A stretch of 64,000 nt of DNA from assembly GCF_038806765.1 (NCBI RefSeq), contig NZ_CP152389.1, forward strand, positions 3,100,001-3,164,000, in the 5' to 3' direction. Source of the stretch: Mucilaginibacter sp. CSA2-8R. Lineage in GTDB: Bacteria; Bacteroidota; Bacteroidia; Sphingobacteriales; Sphingobacteriaceae. The notes beneath the pieces are model-generated. The model was not told the origin of the DNA, ran no database searches, and saw only the letters and a program-made list of their open reading frames with translations. Of the stretch, positions 35,029-41,782 are shown in pieces. Each line of letters starts with the position of its first letter. Within the stretch, counting starts at the first letter, position 1. Position numbers and translations under genes: made by a program.

Positions 35029-35128
35029 CCTATGCATGGTGTTGTCACCAACCATCTGCCACGCTACGCCGCGGGTAATAAAAACTGTCTGCGAGCGGTG
35101 TGGCGATAACACCAACCGCAGGCTGCAG
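35029..35128. repeat. GTTGTCACC/GGCGATAAC-family inverted element
   Basis: ATGGTGTTGTCACCAACCAT, CTGCCACGC at the left; GCGAGCGGTGTGGCGATAAC, ACCAACCGCAGGCTGCAG at the right. It starts immediately after the esterase stop codon and could serve as its terminator. Confidence 0.8.
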
Positions 35129-35231
35129 TTATAAGAGTAAGCATTCGTTTATTCTCGACTTGCTAACCACAAGTCTTACCCTGCCTGAAAGACTTATGCC
35201 GGTTAATTTGCATTAACAGGCGTTTAAACCA

Positions 35232-35645
35232 TTACAATAAGTCTGCAGCATTTTTTTTCTGCTTGATAGAGATGAGTTGCCCCTGATGATATTTATACTT
35301 TCTAAAAATGCTCGAGTTTAACTGGTTAATAAAATCAACATCAAGGCCATGATACTTCTTAAGGCTATTTTGATTGATAACGGACGACTCTTTGATAAAA
35401 ATGACTTCATAATTTTGGTACTGATTGGTGCTCACGGTAGCAAGCTCTGCAACATACTTATCTAATTGCTCATTGTGGGTGCTATCATTTACATAATGCT
35501 GAACCAAAATACATTCCTGCTTCCGCTCGTTATCGTTGGTAGATATATATCCTAAGTCAGGTATGGTTACGTACACCATCTTTGATTTGCATGCGCTCAA
35601 GCCGCACACTATTAAACAAATTACGATTTTGATGCAGGTTTTCAT
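35232..35645 (-). CDS. hypothetical lipoprotein
   Basis: 137 residues with the lipoprotein signal MKTCIKIVICLIVCGLSACK (Cys19). The mature domain is mixed alpha/beta: VYVTIPDLGYISTNDNERKQ, CILVQHYVNDSTHNEQLDKY, NYEVIFIKESSVINQNSLKK. It ends in a basic stretch (GQLISIKQKKNAADLL). No family recognised. Monocistronic. Confidence 0.72.
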   Translation of the reverse strand: MKTCIKIVICLIVCGLSACKSKMVYVTIPDLGYISTNDNERKQECILVQHYVNDSTHNEQLDKYVAELATVSTNQYQNYEVIFIKESSVINQNSLKKYHGLDVDFINQLNSSIFRKYKYHQGQLISIKQKKNAADLL

Positions 35646-35699
35646 TAATTGGATAGTGAGTCGTATTTAAAGCATTAGGCGTCGGCAAGTTGCTTTTTG

Positions 35700-35835
35700 T
35701 GCAGGCAAGTCCGATAAACGTACGAAAAAAAACAAGCTTGTTAATTGAAGTCTTACGGCGAGAGTTAAGCTACTGGCAAGACTTGGGCTTTGTGCTGATT
35801 GATGCACCAACCAGACTTACCCGTACGGCAATTGC
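35700..35835. repeat. GCGCAAGTC-family element, diverged
   Basis: GTGCAGGCAAGTCCGATAAA, CAAGACTTGGGCTTTGTGC and GCACCAACCAGACTTACCCG fit the family order but are diverged. It includes the only spacer sequence between two minus-strand genes. Confidence 0.4.
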
Positions 35836-35875
35836 ACCCAGCCTTTCGCGAAAATGGGCATTGATACTAAACATT

Positions 35876-36328
35876 TTAATGAGGTTCATACACCTGTACA
35901 ACGGCATCCAAGTCTTGCAGGGCATTTACCATTAATGGCTTTACCTCCGCCCAGTTTAACCCGCCGTTGCCAGCGCCCAGCGGTGGGATGGCGATGCTGC
36001 GGATGTTTTCGTCAATAATCAACTGGCGCAGGGCCACCAAACCATCCTGGATGTATTCCAGTTTTGATGGGTTGCGCCAGTGTACTTTTGTGGGGAAGTT
36101 AACAATCAGCTTTTCGCCGTAAACCGGGTTATGGTCTTTTACGGCCAGCATTTTGCCCGGCTGCAGTTCCTTATTTTTGCACGCGACCGCATATACATTG
36201 AAGTTGTGGATGAATGCCTGTTTAAACTGCAGCGCAATGCCCTTACCCATCACCCCCACAGTATTCACGGCGTTCACCAGCGCGTCAGCGTCAGACTGGA
36301 GCAAATCGCCGGTTACATAGCTAATCAT
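35876..36328 (-). CDS. macro-domain protein (DarG/TARG1-like ADP-ribosylglycohydrolase)
   Basis: 150 residues, one macro domain filling the protein. Signatures: YVTGDLLQSDADALVNAVNT, VGVMGKGIALQFKQAF, VNFPTKVHWRNPSKLEYI, SIAIPPLGAGNGGLNWAEVK. The NAVNTVGVMGKGIA loop and PPLGAGNGGL phosphate loop are those of the DarG/TARG1 group, which removes ADP-ribose from DNA or protein. In DarTG systems it is the antitoxin partner of DarT. No DarT-like gene is next to it, so it is an orphan. The C-terminal extension typical of DarG is lacking. Confidence 0.88.
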   Translation of the reverse strand: MISYVTGDLLQSDADALVNAVNTVGVMGKGIALQFKQAFIHNFNVYAVACKNKELQPGKMLAVKDHNPVYGEKLIVNFPTKVHWRNPSKLEYIQDGLVALRQLIIDENIRSIAIPPLGAGNGGLNWAEVKPLMVNALQDLDAVVQVYEPH

Positions 36329-36749
36329 AAATTTTTTATTGGCTGTAATTTATTATGAGCTACCTAAGTTAGTGAAATTTGGACAGTTTCAGCCTTTGGT
36401 TTCGTATTGTCTTCAGCCACAAGCTGCAATGATAGTCGAAGAGTTAATTTTGAATGAGTGCATAAGCATTGTTCATTGGCTCACTAACTTCAAAGAGAGA
36501 ACCCTCACTACCAACTCCCGCGACGAGCATTCGCTCATTCACTCATTCAAAAATCACTCATTGGTTTCCATTCCCCGCAATCACAAACCCGGTGCTTGCG
36601 GCAGCATACAAGGCACTTACTGCACAAAAGCGGCACGGCTACTACCCTGCCCGCACTGGTAAACTGTTTTGGCAAATATGCTTTAAAGTATACGGTCGTC
36701 TTTAAAAAATACGGTAGCTTTAACGCAACAAAACTTAAACTGTCATACC
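36329..36749. other. spacer with fragments of several repeats
   Basis: It has a GTTGTCACC-family fragment (CAGCCTTTGGTTTCGTATTG, ~36389), the TTCACTCATTCACTCATTGG-type motif near 36530-36565, and part of a REP arm (GGTGCTTGCGGCAGC, ~36590). No gene is seen. Confidence 0.45.
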
Positions 36750-37703
36750 TTGCCCAGCATTAACTTTTTCATATTTATATTTATTTTTTTAGTGGCTTTC
36801 TACATCCTGGCCCGGGCTGTAGAAAATTACCGGCGCCGGTCGCGCCGGCCTGATATGGCCGAGATACGCAAAACGCTTGACGGAGCCGTTGACCGCCAGT
36901 TAGCAGAACTGCAGACAATTATCGACGAGATGTCTGTTTACACGGTTGCCAACGACTACCTAACGCAGCAAAACCCGCCTGCCGCCCCAAGCCCAAGCCC
37001 CGCAACCATCACCGAAAAAGAGCCAGGCATCCTGGAGCAGGTTAAAAGGGTTTTTATTGAAACCGACGAGGACATCAAAGCGCAGGAAGAACATAATGCC
37101 CACCTGCAAAAGGAAGCACAGGCCAACCAGATTACGGAAAACGTACCCGTACTTTCGATAAAAGGCTACAGCGTGAGCGACGGAAGCCGCAACGACGGCT
37201 GGTGCCTAAACGCAGGTTATTATTTTGTATTGAAGCTTATTAATACCAGGCCCGAGCCTATTAAACATATCCTGGTAAGTTTCGGGTCTGATTTTGTTAT
37301 AGACCAGCTAACCGATACCGAGCAGCCACATATGTACACGCCGGGCAGCACAACGTTTAAATACACGTTGCATGATGCAAAAGTGCGCAAAGATTTGATG
37401 AGAAACACCGATTTTAAAATCTGGGAACTGCCCGGAATGTCTGAAAAGGTGATTTGTGCATTTCCGGTAACCACGCGTTTTAATGGGCACTTAAATGCAG
37501 ACAAGGACGGTCAGAGCACCTTGTATTTGTCGTGCTTTTTGAACTGGCAGGGTGGCCATAATGCGTTTTATTTTATCTCCTACCGGTATGAGCAACCCGG
37601 CGACTTAAAGGTTTTTCATGCCCGCGTTACTGTAGATGACCAGCGGGTACCCATCATCGGCAGATACCTTAAAAACAATACTGAAGTTAAAGACCTGGTG
37701 TAA
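36750..37703 (+). CDS. membrane-anchored hypothetical protein with N-terminal helix
   Basis: 317 residues from a TTG at 36750; no in-frame ATG exists before residue 34, and the segment from the TTG is a good transmembrane helix (FFIFIFIFLVAFYILARAVE), so the rare start is preferred. Basic residues follow (NYRRRSRRP), then a coiled-coil helix to about 70. After a Pro-rich linker comes a charged helix (DEDIKAQEEHNAHLQKEAQ), then a beta-rich C-terminal domain (residues ~150-310: VLKLINTRPEPIKHILVSFG, FYFISYRYEQPGDLKVFHAR). No family recognised; orientation places the large domain in the cytoplasm. Confidence 0.72.
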   Translation: MPSINFFIFIFIFLVAFYILARAVENYRRRSRRPDMAEIRKTLDGAVDRQLAELQTIIDEMSVYTVANDYLTQQNPPAAPSPSPATITEKEPGILEQVKRVFIETDEDIKAQEEHNAHLQKEAQANQITENVPVLSIKGYSVSDGSRNDGWCLNAGYYFVLKLINTRPEPIKHILVSFGSDFVIDQLTDTEQPHMYTPGSTTFKYTLHDAKVRKDLMRNTDFKIWELPGMSEKVICAFPVTTRFNGHLNADKDGQSTLYLSCFLNWQGGHNAFYFISYRYEQPGDLKVFHARVTVDDQRVPIIGRYLKNNTEVKDLV

Positions 37704-37744
37704 AGGGTAACAAGCGCTAACCATTGATGCGTATTTGATATTTA

Positions 37745-37847
37745 AGCGTATGATTGGGGTGGCCGCCAACCATACGCCATGCTATTTGGTGAGTAATTAA
37801 AACCTGCCCGCGGTTAGTATGGTGATAACACCAGCGATATACTGCAA
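37745..37847. repeat. GTTGTCACC-family inverted element, diverged
   Basis: GGGGTGGCCGCCAACCATAC, GCCATGC at the left; GGTTAGTATGGTGATAACAC, CAGCGATATACTGC at the right. Confidence 0.65.
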
Positions 37848-37969
37848 ATGACATGAAGCCTACCGCACAGAGAAGTGTTATTGACAGGGTATTTAACGCA
37901 CTAAATCCTGTGGGTTCTGCTATAGCAACAGGTACAATTTACAGAATTAATAGATTTTAGATTTATATA

Positions 37970-38410
37970 ATGAGGTATTTTCTATATGCTATTTTGCTGA
38001 TAGGTTTTTTTTATTCGGTTCTTTACTATAATCAAAAATCAGGTGAAGAGACAATAAAACTAAATGATTCCTTGAATAATAATGTATTATTTGAGGGAGT
38101 GGTCGTGAAAATACAAAGATCAACTAATCATGCTTTCGGTATCATTACTTTAAAGCATGTGAGATCAAGTGTTGATGAATTTAATAAACAGATTAAAGGA
38201 GGTATTTATCCTTATCGGGTTACTGGGGATTCGGCTGAATTATATTGTACAGTTTCAGTTGATAGAAAATTGGGAGATTCAGTAAAAGTTGTTTCTAAAG
38301 ATCTTACAATTTATTATAATCCCCAAAAAAGCAAAGAAGAAGGGAGTCTGTATGTTATAACTGATCCGTATAATATAGCGTATGTGAAAGAAAATACAGT
38401 ATTTAAGTAA
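37970..38410 (+). CDS. hypothetical membrane-anchored protein, A+T-rich
   Basis: 146 residues. An N-terminal helix (MRYFLYAILLIGFFYSVLYY) is followed by a small domain: VLFEGVVVKIQRSTNHAFGI, ITLKHVRSSVDEFNKQIKGG, ELYCTVSVDRKLGDSVKVVS. The A+T content is distinctly higher than the flanking genes, suggesting recent transfer or a different history. No family recognised. Confidence 0.7.
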   Translation: MRYFLYAILLIGFFYSVLYYNQKSGEETIKLNDSLNNNVLFEGVVVKIQRSTNHAFGIITLKHVRSSVDEFNKQIKGGIYPYRVTGDSAELYCTVSVDRKLGDSVKVVSKDLTIYYNPQKSKEEGSLYVITDPYNIAYVKENTVFK

Positions 38411-38611
38411 CATTAGTAACGAAAGTCTGTAAATCCAAAACTTAGCCAATAGGCGGCATACCTGTTTATGCATCCTATTAGGTTTTTTATACCCGTAAGT
38501 TTTTGATGTTGTTAAAGAAGTGCCTGTAGCTTATTTCAGCAAAGAAAGCCTATAGTGGCGAACGGTGTGAACGTCCATCCGGTGGCAGCTTTTCAATTAG
38601 TTTCAGACTGT

Positions 38612-38757
38612 CTTAAGCGCAAGTATTAGTTCCCGGGGCAAAGTACAAGCGCCTGACTTGTGCTTGCCGACCACGTTTGATACAAAACCGCTTCCTACCT
38701 CCGAAGCACAAGTCAAGCTTTCGCACATGGCAGCTGCACTAAGACTTGCGCTAAAGG
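38612..38757. repeat. GCGCAAGTC-family element, full-length type copy
   Basis: Left end TTAAGCGCAAGTATTAGTTC, inner CCTGACTTGTGCTTGCCGAC and CGAAGCACAAGTCAAGCTTT, right end CACTAAGACTTGCGCTAAA. It has ~146-bp terminal inverted arms and a second internal inverted pair. Confidence 0.8.
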
Positions 38758-38787
38758 GGGCGCTGTAGGACTATGTACTATCCTTAA

Positions 38788-39177
38788 TTAATGGTGAAGC
38801 ACCTCTCTATCTATAATAAGAAGCGCTACCACGGCAAATGCAGTTAATCCCCATACAACCCAAGCTAATGTCCGGTTGCGCATGGTGTTAATCTCACTAT
38901 TTTTAAATTCATCGTATATACGCTCGGCTTTCCCGTTTTTAACGAACGACAGATAGATAAAAGTGAACATTAATGCGCTAAAAATTGCAGCATTGATGCG
39001 GTTTATGAATATGTAGCCTGTACAAAATTTGATGATGAGCAAAAGCGTGAGGAAAATAAAAAACAGACTTAAAGCCATTACCAGCATCGCCCTATACCAT
39101 AAAGGGCTGTGGTTTTTATAGTTTTTCTCTTTAAAATGATGGTAAAAAGTAAAGAAGTAAAATTTAAGCCACATCAT
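38788..39177 (-). CDS. integral membrane protein, hypothetical
   Basis: 129 residues with three hydrophobic segments: about 27-50 (WYRAMLVMALSLFFIFLTLL), 56-76 (YIFINRINAAIFSALMFTF) and 104-123 (LAWVVWGLTAFAVVALLIID). An amphipathic loop (KNGKAERIYDEFKNSEINT) lies between helices 2 and 3. No family recognised. Monocistronic. Confidence 0.72.
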   Translation of the reverse strand: MMWLKFYFFTFYHHFKEKNYKNHSPLWYRAMLVMALSLFFIFLTLLLIIKFCTGYIFINRINAAIFSALMFTFIYLSFVKNGKAERIYDEFKNSEINTMRNRTLAWVVWGLTAFAVVALLIIDREVLHH

Positions 39178-39260
39178 TCACAAAGTAATCAATTTAAGAA
39201 TGTGAACTACCATATAACAAGTAAAAAAGGGAATATGATGCACTGAAATATCAAACCATT

Positions 39261-39345
39261 TCAGCCTGTGGTTTGCGTTGTCACAAACCATCCGCAAATG
39301 CACGAGTAGCCATTGCTGTGCCCTACCCGGCATACTCGCGCCAGT
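39261..39345. repeat. chimeric element: GTTGTCACC-family left half joined to RAYT-family right half
   Basis: TCAGCCTGTGGTTTGCGTTG, TCACAAACCATCCGC belongs to the GTTGTCACC family; it runs directly into GCACGAGTAGCCATTGCTG and CCGGCATACTCGCGCCAGTG of the RAYT family. Confidence 0.75.
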
Positions 39346-39357
39346 GGAGCGGAGAAT

Positions 39358-39861
39358 CTAAAATTCGAAGAAGCCTATCATTTCCTGTCCGGTATCAACT
39401 GATTGTTGAAGTAAGGCTTTAAATCTTTCCAAATTATAAATTAAACTTTCAGGATCGTCATTGTACACCTCATCCTCAAATATTGATAGGTGACCTAAAA
39501 ACCCTTCCTCATTATCAAAATTTGTTTGAAAAAGTTTTACTCCTCCGTATTTCTCTATTAAAGGAATTGTTTCAGCGTCTAAGGCAGGGACAACTTGCTC
39601 GTCTATAAACGCAATGACGCGCATAATTTCACTAGCGTCAAAATGTACTGATTCATCATCACTATCGTAACCTTCTGTCGACAAATTATGATATAATCTA
39701 TAGCAATACTCAGTTAAAGTTGTATTAAATAATTCTTCCGCTTTCGATTCGTCTATTTGCTTGGCATAAAAAAGCGTCAATGCATAAGCTCCGAATTGGA
39801 ACCGTACATCGGTATCATTCGATTGATTTTCATCAAGCGTGAAGTAGATTGATCTGGCCAT
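39358..39861 (-). CDS. acidic hypothetical protein (possible immunity-like)
   Basis: 167 residues, soluble and strongly acidic. Stretches include MARSIYFTLDENQSNDTDVR, YHNLSTEGYDSDDESVHFDA, IAFIDEQVVPALDAETIPLI and DEVYNDDPESLIYNLERFKA. No signal or membrane segment and no enzymatic motif. The composition, and its place in a run of unrelated solitary acidic proteins, suggest an orphan immunity-type protein, but this is inference. Repeat elements abut both ends. Confidence 0.68.
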   Translation of the reverse strand: MARSIYFTLDENQSNDTDVRFQFGAYALTLFYAKQIDESKAEELFNTTLTEYCYRLYHNLSTEGYDSDDESVHFDASEIMRVIAFIDEQVVPALDAETIPLIEKYGGVKLFQTNFDNEEGFLGHLSIFEDEVYNDDPESLIYNLERFKALLQQSVDTGQEMIGFFEF

Positions 39862-39969
39862 GTTTTTAGCGTTAAGTTTGTGTATTGGTTTAGCTTATGA
39901 TTTTTGTTGTCGCGGCTATGTAGTGCATGTATAATCCTGCTAAGCTAACACGTTTTGCTCAAATTTGCA

Positions 39970-40020
39970 TGCGGCCGGGCGCAAGCGAGGGACTGATTGG
40001 TGCTTGCCGATTAGACCCGG
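39970..40020. repeat. GCGCAAGC-family fragment
   Basis: TGCGGCCGGGCGCAAGCGAG, GGACTGATTGGTGCTTGCCG; a partial copy directly before the RAYT-family half element. A similar fragment is at ~41475-41512. Confidence 0.45.
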
Positions 40021-40056
40021 TACAAAAATATCACTTCCGGCAAAATGCGCCTGTCA

Positions 40057-40110
40057 ACTGGCGCGAGTATGCAGCGGGGCCGATGTGGATGCTACTCGTG
40101 ACCTGAACGC
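40057..40110. repeat. RAYT-family half element downstream of the RAYT gene
   Basis: ACTGGCGCGAGTATGCAGC then GCTACTCGTGACCTGAACGC, ending 19 bp before the RAYT stop codon side. Confidence 0.75.
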
Positions 40111-40128
40111 AAACTTAAAAGCAACCCA

Positions 40129-40689
40129 TCAAACTAACAAAGGGTCAATCAACGTTACATCCAACAGTGCAAGTAAGCCGTAGTAGTTCCGGGCACTGCT
40201 GTATAGACAGTCCTGGGGGGGTTCTACCAGTCCGGCCACCACCGGGTTTTGATGTAGGTAATCCAGTTTTTGATGCAGGATGGCGTGCGTGGTACATTCG
40301 ATAGGATGATTATCTTGCTGCCATAACTGGAAACCGGTATTTTGCGAATTTTTACGACCGGCACGTTCCATCATCCACAGCATCCATTCGCGCCGGCTTT
40401 CCTGCGGATGGGTTTGGATAGCTTGCCTCAGCTGTTGCGAGGTATGTCGTTTCATATCGCGTAAAATATCGGGCATATCATTTTTTACCGTGCCAATAAT
40501 CATATGCACATGGCTGCTCATGATGCACCAACCGTAGGTTTCGAGTCCTTTATGCCTGCGGCAATACTGCCAGCTATCAAGCATCACGTGTACATACCCG
40601 GGCCTTACAAATAAATCTATCCAGTGTACCACCGCGAAACTTACAAAGTAGCGTTTATCCTGGTTGCCTATTTTATATTTAGTACTCAT
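40129..40689 (-). CDS. REP-associated tyrosine transposase (RAYT, IS200-like Y1 family)
   Basis: 186 residues, near family length. The HUH metal motif is present as SSHVHMI (in YGWCIMSSHVHMIIG, about 55-69). The catalytic Tyr lies in HQKLDYLHQNPVVAGLV, the typical RAYT signature. The N-terminal FVSFAVVHWIDLFVRP and the middle MKRHTSQQLRQAI also fit. RAYTs are single-copy, domesticated Y1 transposases that move REP/REPIN sequences in trans. Here the gene is flanked on both sides by elements with CTGGCGCGAGTATG ends, several in tandem, which are its likely substrates. No IS ends of its own are seen. Confidence 0.92.
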   Translation of the reverse strand: MSTKYKIGNQDKRYFVSFAVVHWIDLFVRPGYVHVMLDSWQYCRRHKGLETYGWCIMSSHVHMIIGTVKNDMPDILRDMKRHTSQQLRQAIQTHPQESRREWMLWMMERAGRKNSQNTGFQLWQQDNHPIECTTHAILHQKLDYLHQNPVVAGLVEPPQDCLYSSARNYYGLLALLDVTLIDPLLV

Positions 40690-40756
40690 GGCAGGCTAAG
40701 ATAAAACTTATGGGTTAGGCACCAACGGCCTGTGCTTGCTTCGTTACTCCGATTTT

Positions 40757-40993
40757 CTGGCGCGGGTATGCAGTTTCGGCTCGTAGCTTAGCTACCCGTG
40801 ACCTGAACGCGAAGGCAAGTTTTTACTGGCGCAAGTATGTAGCGGGGCATGCGGGCCGTTACTCGTGACTTGAACGCGAAGGCAAGTTTTTACTGGCGCG
40901 AGTATGTAGCGTTGGCATGCGGGCTGCTACTTGTGACTTGAACTCGAAGGCACGTGTAGCCATTACGCTGCCCTGCCCGATATACTCGCGGCA
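40757..40993. mobile_element. tandem array of RAYT-family half elements
   Basis: Three left halves in direct tandem, period about 67 bp: CTGGCGCGGGTATGCAG (40757), CTGGCGCAAGTATGTAG (~40825) and CTGGCGCGAGTATGTAG (~40892). Each ends GTGACTTGAAC or GTGACCTGAAC with CGAAGGCAAGTTTTT. The last is completed by an inverse right half (CACGTGTAGCC ... GATATACTCGCGGCAG). It lies directly upstream of the RAYT gene. Confidence 0.8.
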
Positions 40994-41012
40994 GAGGAGG
41001 TCTCTGATAGCC

Positions 41013-41387
41013 TCATACCCAATCCTGTAATTTATTGGCAACTACCCACTGTGTCCATTGAGCAATAATTTCTCGCAGGTCGGTAGTGGAGACGGAAATA
41101 TCGGCACGGGCCTCATCGATTCCTGAAAACGTACTTTGTACCGGGCCGATCGTGAGGAAACTTAACGTACCTCCGGCGTCGCTGTCAAAAGGCTGGCCGG
41201 CTAAAGCTTTATCCAACTCGGGCAAAACGTCGTTAGTCAAATAATCGATGGGCTGATTAAGCAGGTAGTAACTTAGGTGGTAGTTAAACAATTCATCATC
41301 AAGAACAGCCATTGATACACTCTTGTGACCGCCGCCTACCGCTTGCGCAAAAAACTGGAGCTTGTATTTGAATGGGCTTGATGGCAT
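41013..41387 (-). CDS. acidic hypothetical protein (possible immunity-like)
   Basis: 124 residues, soluble. FKYKLQFFAQAVGGGHKSVS, LDDELFNYHLSYYLLNQPID, YLTNDVLPELDKALAGQPFD and LREIIAQWTQWVVANKLQDW. The mixed alpha/beta pattern with no catalytic motif resembles other solitary small acidic genes in this stretch (39358, 28769, 20327). It lies between two RAYT-family clusters. No family recognised. Confidence 0.68.
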   Translation of the reverse strand: MPSSPFKYKLQFFAQAVGGGHKSVSMAVLDDELFNYHLSYYLLNQPIDYLTNDVLPELDKALAGQPFDSDAGGTLSFLTIGPVQSTFSGIDEARADISVSTTDLREIIAQWTQWVVANKLQDWV

Positions 41388-41544
41388 AGCTTTAAATGGT
41401 TAAACAATATACACAGTTAATTCACAAGATCACCGCTTTGTACGGCCGGTGTCACACCCTTTCTCTGTACAAATATAGGTGTGGCCGGGTGGAAGCAAGC
41501 ACCTGACGTAAGTATATTGATCAAAAATACAACGCATCTCATTT

Positions 41545-41718
41545 TCTGGCGCGAGTATGTCGCCGAGGTTCGTGGTTTGGCTACTCGTGACCTGAACGCG
41601 CAGGCATATTTTTTTCTGGCGCGAGTATGTAGCGTTGGCATGTGGGCTGCTACTCGTAACATGAACGCAGAGGCACGAGTAGCTGTTGCCACTGCTCTGC
41701 CCGACATACTCGCGCCAG
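41545..41718. mobile_element. RAYT-family half element plus full-length REPIN
   Basis: A left half (CTGGCGCGAGTATGTCGCC, 41545) is followed in tandem by a complete ~104-bp copy: CTGGCGCGAGTATGTAGCG (41615), CTACTCGTAACATGAACGC, GGCACGAGTAGCTGTTGCC, GACATACTCGCGCCAG (to 41718). It ends 65 bp before the reverse transcriptase gene. Confidence 0.85.
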
Positions 41719-41782
41719 TGGAGGTGGCGAATTTCGATTTTTAAACGATTATCTATACATTTAGCTTTATAACTAAACCTTT

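Noticed and set aside
41417..41744. ORFs on both strands upstream of the RT gene
   Set aside because: They are translations of the tandem RAYT-family elements.
41708..41782. Clear promoter for the RT gene
   Set aside because: TACATTTA is near the expected TAnnTTTG but lacks the final G and a -33 partner; too weak to annotate.
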